From JBGCEZ01 sp045106735 (GTDB lineage Bacteria; Planctomycetota; Phycisphaerae; Phycisphaerales; SM1A02), in NCBI GenBank assembly GCA_045106735.1, contig JBGCEZ010000050.1:1-26580 (forward strand): DNA of 26,580 bases, given 5' to 3'. The notes under the pieces are model-generated. The model saw only the letters and a list, made by a program, of their open reading frames with translations. It was not told the origin of the DNA and made no database searches. The translations under genes were made by a program, and so were the position numbers. Positions 8,311 through 16,262 of this stretch are shown in pieces (the first letter of the stretch is position 1; each line of letters begins with the position of its first letter).

Positions 8311-10815
8311 ATGCACCGCACGCGCCTCATTGCGGCCACCGCCAGCGCTCTTCTCGCCGGGCCGGCCACCATCGCCACCGCGGGCGACGAATTCGCCTCC
8401 TTCGAACGGATCGCCAGCTTTCCCGTGTTCCTGAACTCGGACATCGATGTCGAGACGGTGGCCGAGATCGTCGCCACGTCGGCCGACGGCATGACGCTCG
8501 TCTACACCGACGCCAAGACGCAGTCCCTCGGCTTCGTGGACATCACCGATCCCGCGGCACCCGTGGCCGGAGGCTCACGCGTCCTTGCGGGCGAGCCGAC
8601 CAGCGTCGGCATCGTTGGCGACTTCGCTCTGGTGGCGGTCAACACGAGCCCGGACTTTGTGAATCCGTCCGGCACGCTCGAGGTGATCGACCTGATGACC
8701 CGCGCGACGGTGCGTTCCATTGATCTCGGCGGCCAGCCCGACGCGGTGGCCGTCAGCCCCGACGGGCAGTACGCCGCCATCGCAATCGAGAACGAACGGG
8801 ATGAAGACCTCGGCAACGGCGAACCACCGCAGATGCCGGCGGGCTTCCTCACGATCGTTGACCTGAACGGATCGCCCGCGTCCTGGGCCGTCCGCACCGT
8901 CGACCTGACCGGCATCGCCGACCGCTTCCCGGAGGATCCCGAGCCCGAGTATGTCGACATCAACGCCGGCAATCAGTGCGTGGTCACGCTGCAGGAGAAC
9001 AACCACCTGATCGTGGTGGACCTGCCAACCGGCGACATCGTCACGGACTTCAGCGCTGGCTCGGTCAACTTGACGCTGGTGGACACCAACGAGAACGACC
9101 TCATTGAACAGACTGCCTCACTCCGGGCCGTGCCGCGAGAACCGGATGCCGTTGCCTGGGTGAGCCAGACGCAATTCGCCACCGCCGACGAGGGCGACCT
9201 CACGGGCGGGAGCCGCGGCTTCACCGTGTTCAATCTCGACGGGACCACCAGCTTCGAGGCGGGGAATTCCATCGAGCACCTGGCCGCGAGCCTCGGCCAC
9301 TACCCGGAGAATCGCTCCGAGAACAAGGGGACCGAGCCGGAGGGCGTCGACTTTGCTCGTTACGGCAACGACGACGTGCTCTTCGTCGGCCTCGAGCGGG
9401 CGAACCTCGTGCTCGTGTACCGCATCGACGCGGCGGGCAGCGCGATCTTCGTGCAAGCCCTCCCGGCCGGTGTCGGGCCGGAAGGCTTGCTGGCCATTCC
9501 GTCGCGGAATCTGCTGGTGGTCGCCAGTGAAGTCGATGACCGCGGAGACGGACTGCGTTCGGCACTCTCGATCTACCAGCGCAGCGGCGTCTCGGCGTAC
9601 CCCGACCTCGCATCCGTGACCGACGCCGAGACCGGCGTGCCGATCCCGTGGGCAGCACTCTCAGGCATGACCATCGACCCGAACGCCGACGACGCCGGGC
9701 TGATGGTGCACGACAGTTTCTACGCGGCCAGCCGCTTCTACGCCGTTGACCTGGGGCGCTGCCCGGCTCGCATTACCGCCGACGTTCCGATCCGCGACGC
9801 CAACGGCGTGCTCGCGGCGGCCCTCAGCGAACTCGAGGCATCGCTGACGGATCCCGGGGTGTTCACCGTCCGCGAGATCGTGACGGCCGACGATCACGTC
9901 AATCTTGACCTTGAGGGCATCAGTGCGACGCGTTCAGGCGACGTCTGGGTCGTCTCCGAAGGCAGCGGCAATTTCATCGATGGCGCGAGCGATCCCGACC
10001 GACCATTCGCCAGCCCGAACATGCTGCTTCGACTGGCCCCCGACGGCACGATCCTGTCGGCTGTCCTGCCGCCCCTGGATCTCACCCGCAACCAGTTGCG
10101 ATTCGGTTTCGAGGGCGTGGCCGCCGACGCGGCCGCCGGCTCCATTTACGTGGCCTGGCAACGCGCGTGGACGGGCGCTGGCGATCCGGACAACCACGTG
10201 CGCATCGGTCGCTATACGACGTCCACGGCCTCCTGGAGTTTCGCCTACTACCCGATCGACGAACCGACGTCGCCCAACGGCGGCTGGGTTGGCCTGGGCG
10301 ACCTTGCCCTCGATGCCGCCGGCCGGTTGCTCGTCCTTGAACGCGACAACCAGGGTGGAACGGATGCGCGGATCAAGCGGATCGCCACGGTCGACCCGAA
10401 CGCCGTGACATTCGCGTCGGCGAATGCCGATCCGTCGGCGATTCCCGTCCTCCAGAAGCAACTCCTTCGGGACTTGATCGCCGCGGATGACTACGCGCGA
10501 TTCGGCGGGTTCGTCCCAGAGAAGCTCGAAGGACTGGCCATCGACTCGACGGGGCGCGTCCGGGTCGTCAACGACAACGATGGAGTCGACGACAACAACG
10601 GCGAAACGCGCATCCTCGACCTCGGTCCGATCGGTTCGGTCGTCGTTGCCGACATCGATGGCGACGGCACGGTCAACTTCCTCGATCTCCTGACGATCAT
10701 CGCGGCCTTCGGCCCGTGCACCGGCGAGTGCCCGGCCGATCTGGACGGCGACGGCGTGGTCGACGCCAACGATCTGCTGGTCGTCCTCAGCAGCTTTGGC
10801 GCGGGCCAAGGCTGA
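8311..10815 (+). CDS. Secreted beta-propeller / phytase-like protein with dockerin tail
   Basis: 834 residues. It has a signal peptide (1-24, cleavage expected after the first ATA, before GDEF). Residues of about 30-430 form a beta-propeller of the choice-of-anchor I kind (motifs such as LGFVDITDPAAP and PDAVAVSPDGQYAA). Residues of about 490-740 resemble the esterase-like phytase family (DLEGISATRSGDVWVVSEG, then FEGVAADAAAGSIYVAW). Residues 781-829 carry two EF-hand-like calcium loops, DIDGDGTVNFLDL and DLDGDGVVDANDL, a type I dockerin pattern. Planctomycetes use such tails on secreted proteins without cellulosomes. The protein is probably exported and surface-associated; true phytase or phosphatase activity is not proven. 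GGGGAG lies about eight bases before the ATG. The gene diverges from the exporter operon. The in-frame sequence after the stop codon is unusual (see findings). Confidence 0.85.
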   Translation: MHRTRLIAATASALLAGPATIATAGDEFASFERIASFPVFLNSDIDVETVAEIVATSADGMTLVYTDAKTQSLGFVDITDPAAPVAGGSRVLAGEPTSVGIVGDFALVAVNTSPDFVNPSGTLEVIDLMTRATVRSIDLGGQPDAVAVSPDGQYAAIAIENERDEDLGNGEPPQMPAGFLTIVDLNGSPASWAVRTVDLTGIADRFPEDPEPEYVDINAGNQCVVTLQENNHLIVVDLPTGDIVTDFSAGSVNLTLVDTNENDLIEQTASLRAVPREPDAVAWVSQTQFATADEGDLTGGSRGFTVFNLDGTTSFEAGNSIEHLAASLGHYPENRSENKGTEPEGVDFARYGNDDVLFVGLERANLVLVYRIDAAGSAIFVQALPAGVGPEGLLAIPSRNLLVVASEVDDRGDGLRSALSIYQRSGVSAYPDLASVTDAETGVPIPWAALSGMTIDPNADDAGLMVHDSFYAASRFYAVDLGRCPARITADVPIRDANGVLAAALSELEASLTDPGVFTVREIVTADDHVNLDLEGISATRSGDVWVVSEGSGNFIDGASDPDRPFASPNMLLRLAPDGTILSAVLPPLDLTRNQLRFGFEGVAADAAAGSIYVAWQRAWTGAGDPDNHVRIGRYTTSTASWSFAYYPIDEPTSPNGGWVGLGDLALDAAGRLLVLERDNQGGTDARIKRIATVDPNAVTFASANADPSAIPVLQKQLLRDLIAADDYARFGGFVPEKLEGLAIDSTGRVRVVNDNDGVDDNNGETRILDLGPIGSVVVADIDGDGTVNFLDLLTIIAAFGPCTGECPADLDGDGVVDANDLLVVLSSFGAGQG

Positions 10816-10842
10816 AGCCATCCCGAGGCAACGTTCACCAGC

Positions 10843-10930
10843 GGCGACGGCGGCGACGGCGGCGACGGCAGCGGAAGCGGCGGCGACGGCGGCGGAAGCG
10901 GCGGAAGCGACGTCGGCGGCGGCGGCGACC
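10843..10930. repeat. GGC/GAC/AGC microsatellite after the dockerin gene
   Basis: A block of imperfect 9-bp repeats (GGCGACGGC) and related triplets. It lies between the stop of the dockerin gene and the end of the convergent membrane-protein gene. Read in the dockerin frame it encodes a Gly/Asp/Ser linker. The rest of the 203-bp gap (10816-11018) holds no recognisable gene or strong terminator. Confidence 0.85.
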
Positions 10931-11018
10931 TGAACACCGACGTTGCCGTGGACCCAGAGCTGACCACACGGCGGCGGGCGAACCTCACGGGGAGGTCGTC
11001 CGCCGCATCTCGTTGGGT

Positions 11019-11570
11019 TCAACCGTCCTTGGCCGTCGCTCGCCAGATCGCCGGAACGAACATGATCAGGGCTGCGACCAACAGCGCGGCCCCCACCGGG
11101 GCGAGAACCACCGATGGCCCTGGGTCTCCGTCATACGTGACGACGCCGCCGGCGAAGAAGCCCACCGGAAGCAGCACCGTGCCGGCCATGAACACCCGCG
11201 AGGCGAGGGCGCCGCGCAGGCCGATCGCGCCGGACAAGACGCCGAAGCCGATGTTCGCCAAGCTCAAGAGCGTGCCGTGGGCGTGGGCCAACGTCCACAG
11301 AAGTCGCCGCGTCTCGTGTTGCGGGCCGAGATAGAACTCGTACTTGAAGCCGTGCAGGGCTTCCAAGACCAGGCCGAGCGGCAAGAAGACGCACAGCAAG
11401 ATCCAGCCGAAGCGAATGTGGCGGCGGCGCAGGTCCGCGCCCGACGCATCGACCACCGACGAGGCGGTCGGTTCGCGATCCGGCGCGTCGGCATTCGCCT
11501 TCGTGGCGGACGCGGACGCCGACGCCGACCGGACGCGCTTCTCAATGCCCTTTGGATCTCGACGGCCCAC
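11019..11570 (-). CDS. Four-helix membrane protein of unknown function
   Basis: 183 residues. A Ser/Ala/Asp low-complexity cytoplasmic leader of about 50 residues precedes four membrane helices (about 53-73, 96-114, 122-145, 152-174). Histidines sit at helix ends or within helices: H73 (ALHGF), H85, and H96/H98 in AHAHGTLL. I recall similar small proteins with this His pattern in planctomycetes but know no function. The start is GTG 11570, three bases after the TAG of the octaheme cytochrome gene, with GAGGGAG overlapping that gene's end, so translation is coupled. Context suggests a membrane partner of the cytochrome, perhaps for electron transfer; that is an inference. Confidence 0.8.
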   Translation of the reverse strand: MGRRDPKGIEKRVRSASASASATKANADAPDREPTASSVVDASGADLRRRHIRFGWILLCVFLPLGLVLEALHGFKYEFYLGPQHETRRLLWTLAHAHGTLLSLANIGFGVLSGAIGLRGALASRVFMAGTVLLPVGFFAGGVVTYDGDPGPSVVLAPVGAALLVAALIMFVPAIWRATAKDG

Positions 11571-11573
11571 GCG

Positions 11574-13676
11574 CTACTCCCTCAGTTCCATGGGTCGGTC
11601 GTCCCGGGTGGATCGCAGCGCATCGAGCGCGGCCAGATCGAGCCGCCCATCGGGGCCCCGGAGAATCGCGGCCAGGCGCCGGGCGCGTTCGGCCGGATCC
11701 ATGTTCGCGTCGGCATCGGCAGACCACGCAAATGGTTCCGCCCCCCACTGCTCCACCAGCCGCCGCGAGGCCGCCGCTCGCTCGGCCGCGGGCATCATCA
11801 GACTCCATCCCTCGGGCGCCGCGCCGGTCACCGAGCGGTACGAACGGTCGGCAATGCCGCGGACCGCGTCGTACGGGTCATCCAGCAGGTGCGCGATCAG
11901 CGGCGTCGTCCAGCCGTCGCCCGTCGTCGCCCCAATCTGCGGTTGCCCGAGGTGCCACGCGGCCAGGGCCCGCTGGCCCGCGTCACCGGAGATCGTCCAC
12001 TTGACCAGTGCGGCAAAGTCCGGCTGGCCATCGACCGGGGCGATGCCATCCGGCGCGGGAATGCCGTACCAAGACTCCAGGTGGCTCGCGGTCCACGTGA
12101 GCTGGCGATCGGCGTGGCACAAGCTGCACGCATCGGGCCGGCCGACGGTCGCGGCCACCGATGCATTGGGCGACGAAATCTCGTGGCTGCGAATCGCCTT
12201 CAACAGGCCGTAGGTCGTATGCGGCATGTGGCAGTCGTAGCACGACGGTGACCCGGCGCCCGTCGCGTGGTGCGTATGCCCCGGCACGTCGGCGGCGATC
12301 GCATCGTGGCACTGCAAGCAGGCGGTGTCGCCATCCATCTGGGGCGCGAGCTGGTCGGCCGGCGCCACGTAGCTGTGCATCGAATGGCAACTCATGCATC
12401 CGAAGGCCGGATCAACCGCACAGGGCGACTCGATCATGCCGCTGTAGTCGCGGCCGGACACCCGCACCATGCCGTCGGACCAGAAGGTCGTCTCGTGAAA
12501 GCCGGGATCCTTCTGATCCAGAAACGCCCATCCCGCGGCGTACGCCTGACGTTCCGCATCGGTCGTGAGGTTGCGATCGCTGCCGCGAATCAGGTAGTGC
12601 GTTCGATCCAGCGGCTGCCCGGCCCGGAATCGCTCGCCGCGTTGCATGCTCGCCATCGTCGGCATCCACACCGCGTGGCATTGGCCGCAAGTCTCGCTGC
12701 CGCGACCGGGATCGATCCGCTGGGGGTGGACGATCGACGGATCGTGCAAGGTGTCGTCGAGGCGAAGCCGGGCGCGACGCATGGGATCTCGGTTCAGCGC
12801 GACGTGTTCGGCGCCAGGTCCGTGGCAGGACTCACATGAGATCCCGAGGGCGGCAACGCTGGTGTCGTGGATCGGGATGCCGTCGGCGGGCACGTCCCCG
12901 GCGCCCAGCGCGACGGCCAGTGGCGAACCGGCCTGGACGAATCCCGGATTCCCGTCCACCGCGTGGCAGTGGATGCACGTGTCGTTCCATTCCTGTTGGA
13001 GCGGCGGCGCGTCGGGCGGACGAAGGAATGCCGCTTCGCGCGGGATCCACTCCTGCAGATCGTGCATCCAGGCCCAATGAAAGTTGATGAGCCGGTTTCC
13101 GCGTTCCGACGGCAGCCAATACGACTGGTAGTGATGCGAGCCGGTGGTCATGACGATGCGGGCATCGATGATCGGCGGCCCATCGGCGGGAATCGAGTCG
13201 TCGCCACTGAAGTAGCGGCCCTCTTCCCAGTCAGGGTCAACGGTGCGGGCCAGGAAAGCCTGACCCTCTCGCCGCAGCTCGGTCGTGATGCCGCGGTGTT
13301 CGAGCACCACATCGTCAAAGTCGCCGGTGACCGATTCAGGCGTCGCCCGCTGCGTCATGGTCCGGTGCCAGGATCCATGCCACGCGTCATGGGCTCCAGG
13401 ATGGCAGGCCCGGCACGCGTCGGCTCCCACGAACCCGTCGTCGCGATGATCCACGCGCGGCGTTTCGGCGATGAGCTCGGCTCGGGTGATGACCTCGTCG
13501 GCCAACGACCGGGCGGCGACGGCGGCCAAGATGATGCCGGCCACGGCGACGACCACCGCAATCGCGAGGGCAGCGCGCCGGGCGACCGGGCGCGCTCCCA
13601 AGATCAGCAACACGGCTCCGAGTACGAAGCCGGCCACGATCACTACTTCGAGCTGCAGGGCGCTGACGAGATCCAT
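11574..13676 (-). CDS. Membrane-anchored octaheme cytochrome c with HEAT-like tail
   Basis: 700 residues. Two N-terminal helices (about 8-28 and 34-56) flank a basic loop (R29-R35). This predicts that both the N-terminus and the heme domain face the periplasm. Eight CXXCH heme sites are visible: C88-H92, C234-H238, C281-H285, C330-H334, C427-H431, C453-H457, C479-H483 and C517-H521. There is no CXXCK, which argues against an NrfA-type nitrite reductase. The region resembles cytochrome c554-type multiheme domains. Residues of about 552-618 resemble HEAT repeats (ALAAWHLGQ, then LLDDPYDAVRGIA). It could be an electron carrier or an oxidoreductase; the substrate is unknown. ATG 13676 has no clear Shine-Dalgarno. 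It forms a two-gene operon with the four-helix protein downstream. Confidence 0.9.
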   Translation of the reverse strand: MDLVSALQLEVVIVAGFVLGAVLLILGARPVARRAALAIAVVVAVAGIILAAVAARSLADEVITRAELIAETPRVDHRDDGFVGADACRACHPGAHDAWHGSWHRTMTQRATPESVTGDFDDVVLEHRGITTELRREGQAFLARTVDPDWEEGRYFSGDDSIPADGPPIIDARIVMTTGSHHYQSYWLPSERGNRLINFHWAWMHDLQEWIPREAAFLRPPDAPPLQQEWNDTCIHCHAVDGNPGFVQAGSPLAVALGAGDVPADGIPIHDTSVAALGISCESCHGPGAEHVALNRDPMRRARLRLDDTLHDPSIVHPQRIDPGRGSETCGQCHAVWMPTMASMQRGERFRAGQPLDRTHYLIRGSDRNLTTDAERQAYAAGWAFLDQKDPGFHETTFWSDGMVRVSGRDYSGMIESPCAVDPAFGCMSCHSMHSYVAPADQLAPQMDGDTACLQCHDAIAADVPGHTHHATGAGSPSCYDCHMPHTTYGLLKAIRSHEISSPNASVAATVGRPDACSLCHADRQLTWTASHLESWYGIPAPDGIAPVDGQPDFAALVKWTISGDAGQRALAAWHLGQPQIGATTGDGWTTPLIAHLLDDPYDAVRGIADRSYRSVTGAAPEGWSLMMPAAERAAASRRLVEQWGAEPFAWSADADANMDPAERARRLAAILRGPDGRLDLAALDALRSTRDDRPMELRE

Positions 13677-14103
13677 GAACGTTGCAGACTATCGAGATGT
13701 CTGCACCGCGTCGATGTTTGCTTGTCCAGGGAGCCGATGCCCTCTGCCACCAACCGCTGATCCGAGCATTGACGACGCACGCGATGGACTTCGGCGTCGG
13801 CCGACCAGGAGCCCGGCAGCGGTCTCGCCAGGGCTTTCGCCACCAAGTTCGGTCAAGGACTGTCAGATCTGCAGTCGATCGCCGAATTCATCGTGACCAC
13901 AGCAGACGTACACAGCGTTCGCCGACCGGTCGAAGCATCCATCACGTTCGTGCTCGCCGAAACTTCGCCGCGCACCGCGACTCCGGTTCGCGGTGACGTC
14001 TCGCGATCTCATTGAGTTGCTCAACGCGATGTCGCCGCCCGTAGACGGTTGACATCATTGCGCGATCGGTGTGCCCGAATCAACACATTGCAGGAGTGCA
14101 TCC
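13677..14103. other. 427-bp intergenic region upstream of two divergent genes
   Basis: This lies between the starts of the octaheme cytochrome gene (-) and the coiled-coil secreted protein gene (+), so it must carry both promoters. I see a TTGACA box at 14049-14054 but no matching -10 at a normal distance. A perfect 8-bp hairpin lies at 13973-13995 (loop of 7). Open frames here are short and have no protein-like composition. No RNA gene was recognised. Confidence 0.6.
13973..13995. repeat. 8-bp inverted repeat in intergenic region
   Basis: CACCGCGA (13973-13980) pairs with TCGCGGTG (13988-13995) around a 7-base loop, about 110 bp before the start of the + strand gene. There is no T tract on either side, so it is not an ordinary terminator; an operator or leader structure is possible. 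Confidence 0.55.
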
Positions 14104-15348
14104 ATGTTCCGTCGCCTTCAACAGTCTTCCAACTTCCTCTGCACCCTCGCCGGCGTCGTTGTGCTCGCCGGCCCGGCCAGCCTGGCCATGCAAACCGCCC
14201 AGGCTCAAGCCATCCCACTGCCTCCGGCGGGTGGAGCGATCCCGGTCCCAGCGACCCGGAGCGTGGCCGACGTCGTCGACGACCGAGAGACCGCATGGAA
14301 CACGATCTTCTCCACCGCCCACAACGCCGATGAGTGGACATACCTCCTCGACCGTCCGGTTGACGACACCGGAATCTACGTTGGTGCAAACTCGCACGGC
14401 GAAGCGTTTGAACTCGACGCCAGAATGGTGACAGAAGTCGACGTCACCGATCCAGCGCTCGGAATCTCCGGCCAGGATCAAGCATGGCTGCTCGCCAACG
14501 ACTACCGATTCACGACAACCATCGGGCTTCTTGGTTCCACCCAAGGTTCCATCCCGGTCATCGGCATGACGGTCTGGTCGCCCAATGCCCAAGGCGTGCA
14601 CGAGTCTCGGTTCTTCATCAATGGCCTGGAGGACCCGTCGAGTGGCCTGTTCGATCCCGAGACAGAAGCAGCCAGTTCGTACACGATCGACTTCTCGTCG
14701 TTCGGCGTTCCGATTCTGGTTCCCACCCCGATCTTCTGCCCGGACCCTGCGTGCGTCGACGCATGCAATGACGAGTACGACGACGCGGTGAAGGACGCGG
14801 AAGAAGCGTATCAGGAGGCTCGCGATGCAGCGGGTCGCGCGGCTCGTGACCGGGACGCGGCGAATGAGGCTCGGCGTGACCAATCCAAGACGGACGCGGA
14901 CAACGCGATGAACGACGCCCGCGACGCCGCCGACGTTGAGCTTCGCGCTGACCTCGAAAACTGCACTGGCCTCTCGGTCGGCGGGGTCGTGGTCGGAATC
15001 ATCGCCACTGCGGGATCTTGGTTCACCGCCGGCGCCTCGTCGGCAACGTTTGCCCTCGGCTGCCTGGCATTGGACATCGCCTGTGCGAACGCCGCCACCG
15101 ACAGCCACTCCGAAGCCGTCGCCGATGCCAAGGCCACGCAGAGCGCGGCCCACGCCGCCGCGGACGCCCAGTACGAGGCGGATCAGCTCGACAGCTTCGG
15201 GCAGCTGCTCGATGACTTGGATGATGCAATGTGGGCCCAGTCCAACGCCATCCAAGACGCGGAAGCGGCGTTGCTTGAGTGCCTCGATGGTTGCCCGATG
15301 GTCGTATGCGGCTGGGTCTTCCACATCGAGTGGATTCTCTTCTTCTAA
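14104..15348 (+). CDS. Secreted Cys-containing coiled-coil protein, unknown function
   Basis: 414 residues, not recognised as a named family. A signal peptide is likely (h-region about 11-28, cleavage near AQAQA at 32-36). Residues of about 40-210 are a mixed, probably globular region. Residues 222-285 are a long charged Ala/Asp/Arg helix of coiled-coil type. Residues 291-328 are hydrophobic and rich in Gly/Ala, long enough for one or two membrane passes. Residues 332-392 are a second Ala/Asp-rich helix, and the end is hydrophobic (VFHIEWILFF). Nine cysteines lie in the exported part (C212, C217, C221, C287, C320, C327, C393, C397, C402), which suggests disulfides clamping a helical hairpin. 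ATG 14104 is chosen because AGGAG lies eight bases upstream and the signal peptide follows. It is apparently monocistronic. Confidence 0.75.
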   Translation: MFRRLQQSSNFLCTLAGVVVLAGPASLAMQTAQAQAIPLPPAGGAIPVPATRSVADVVDDRETAWNTIFSTAHNADEWTYLLDRPVDDTGIYVGANSHGEAFELDARMVTEVDVTDPALGISGQDQAWLLANDYRFTTTIGLLGSTQGSIPVIGMTVWSPNAQGVHESRFFINGLEDPSSGLFDPETEAASSYTIDFSSFGVPILVPTPIFCPDPACVDACNDEYDDAVKDAEEAYQEARDAAGRAARDRDAANEARRDQSKTDADNAMNDARDAADVELRADLENCTGLSVGGVVVGIIATAGSWFTAGASSATFALGCLALDIACANAATDSHSEAVADAKATQSAAHAAADAQYEADQLDSFGQLLDDLDDAMWAQSNAIQDAEAALLECLDGCPMVVCGWVFHIEWILFF

Positions 15349-15360
15349 CCACGGATGACG

Positions 15361-15460
15361 GCCGGCCGGACGACACCGGCCCTGCAAATCAATGACCCAA
15401 TGCACCGCCCACGGCTCTTGCCCGTGGGCGGTGTACATTGGTGGTCGGTTCATTCCGACC
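15361..15460 (+). promoter_or_regulatory. Array of three hairpins between the coiled-coil gene and eda
   Basis: Three successive inverted repeats fill the gap. The first is GGCCGG/CCGGCC at 15364-15381. The second is an 18-bp stem at 15397-15441: 12 perfect base pairs 15403-15414 with 15422-15433, then a 2-base bulge at 15434-15435, then six more pairs, with a 7-base loop. The third is GGTCGG/CCGACC at 15443-15460 with loop TTCATT. None is followed by a T tract. The array could terminate the upstream gene in a Rho-independent or Rho-blocking way, or act in the eda leader. Confidence 0.65.
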
Positions 15461-15507
15461 TGTCGCACCGCACGCTCGCAACGACGCCTTGCACCGTGGA
15501 GCACCCG

Positions 15508-16152
15508 ATGTCCGATGCTGCGCCTCAAACACTGCAAGCTGTGCTCGCCGACGGCGCCGTCGTCTGCATCCGGCAGCCCAATGCCGATGCCGCCCACGCG
15601 GCCGCCGACGCGGCGATTGCCGGCGGCCTCACGGTGATCGAAGTCACGTTGACCACGCCGGGGGCGCTGGACCTGATGCGTGGGCTCGCCGCGCGCGAAG
15701 GCGTCCTCACCGGCGGCGGCACGGTGCTCAGCCCCGGCGATCTGGATGCGGTGGCCGATGCTGGCGGACGGTTCGCGTTCTCGCCGGTCTTCGACGCCGC
15801 GGTGCTGGCCCGTGGGACCGAGCGCGGCGTGCTGGTCGTGCCCGGGGCGATGACGCCGACGGAGATCCTGACCGCCCATCGCGCGGGCGCGCCCATGGTC
15901 AAGGTGTTCCCGTCGGCGGCGATCGGCGGGCCAGCGTGGCTTCGCGCGGTGCGCGGCCCGTTGCCGGACATTCCGCTGATCCCGACGAGCGGCCCCACGG
16001 CGGAGACGATTCCCGACTGGCTCGCCGCCGGGGCGAGCGCGGTCGGCGTGGCGGGCGATCTCTTTGGGGCGAACTGGACGCCGGCGTCGGCCACCGCCGC
16101 GGCTCAGGCGATTCGCACGACGATCGATGCATGCCGGCACGGTGAAAGCTGA
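15508..16152 (+). CDS. eda: KDPG/KHG aldolase (2-dehydro-3-deoxyphosphogluconate aldolase)
   Basis: 214 residues, the usual length. A class I aldolase that cleaves 2-keto-3-deoxy-6-phosphogluconate to pyruvate and glyceraldehyde 3-phosphate (Entner-Doudoroff and sugar-acid pathways), in the cytoplasm. A single TIM-barrel domain is seen with catalytic E45 in VIEVTLTTPGAL, the GGGTVL strand (69-74), Schiff-base lysine K132 in MVKVFPS, and a phosphate-site region IPTSGPT (158-164). T49 replaces the arginine found there in the E. coli enzyme; many homologues also have Thr. The start at ATG 15508 is supported by GTGGAG about seven bases upstream. No other Entner-Doudoroff gene is adjacent. Substrate specificity (KDPG, KDPGal or KHG) cannot be fixed by sequence. 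Confidence 0.9.
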   Translation: MSDAAPQTLQAVLADGAVVCIRQPNADAAHAAADAAIAGGLTVIEVTLTTPGALDLMRGLAAREGVLTGGGTVLSPGDLDAVADAGGRFAFSPVFDAAVLARGTERGVLVVPGAMTPTEILTAHRAGAPMVKVFPSAAIGGPAWLRAVRGPLPDIPLIPTSGPTAETIPDWLAAGASAVGVAGDLFGANWTPASATAAAQAIRTTIDACRHGES

Positions 16153-16241
16153 AACCACGAGGCGGCGAGGAGCGAGCGTGGACGCAAGGCGGACGCGGTG
16201 GTGAACCTTGCCTTGGCCTCGGGCTTCGGGCTTTCAGGTTC

Positions 16242-16262
16242 GTGGGCCGGGCGCCGGCCCGT
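16242..16262. terminator. Possible bidirectional terminator hairpin
   Basis: GGGCCGG (16244-16250) pairs with CCGGCCC (16254-16260) around a 3-base loop, extendable by G-T wobbles to 16242/16262. It lies right after the stop of the minus-strand beta-helix gene and about 90 bp after eda. No T tract follows on either strand, so confidence is low. Confidence 0.35.

Noticed and set aside
10716..12251. 511-codon open frame on the + strand
   Set aside because: Begins inside the dockerin region in another frame and runs antisense through the membrane-protein and cytochrome genes; Arg-rich shadow.
11574..13676. Ammonia-forming nitrite reductase or hydroxylamine oxidoreductase
   Set aside because: No CXXCK active-site heme and no recognisable HAO-type cross-link context; left as an octaheme cytochrome of unknown role.
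13682..13996. 104-codon frame in the intergenic region before the coiled-coil gene
   Set aside because: No ribosome site, Arg/His-rich composition, no recognisable domain; spans a hairpin.
14080..16158. 692-codon open frame on the - strand
   Set aside because: Antisense to the secreted coiled-coil gene and to eda, both with good start signals and, for eda, catalytic motifs.
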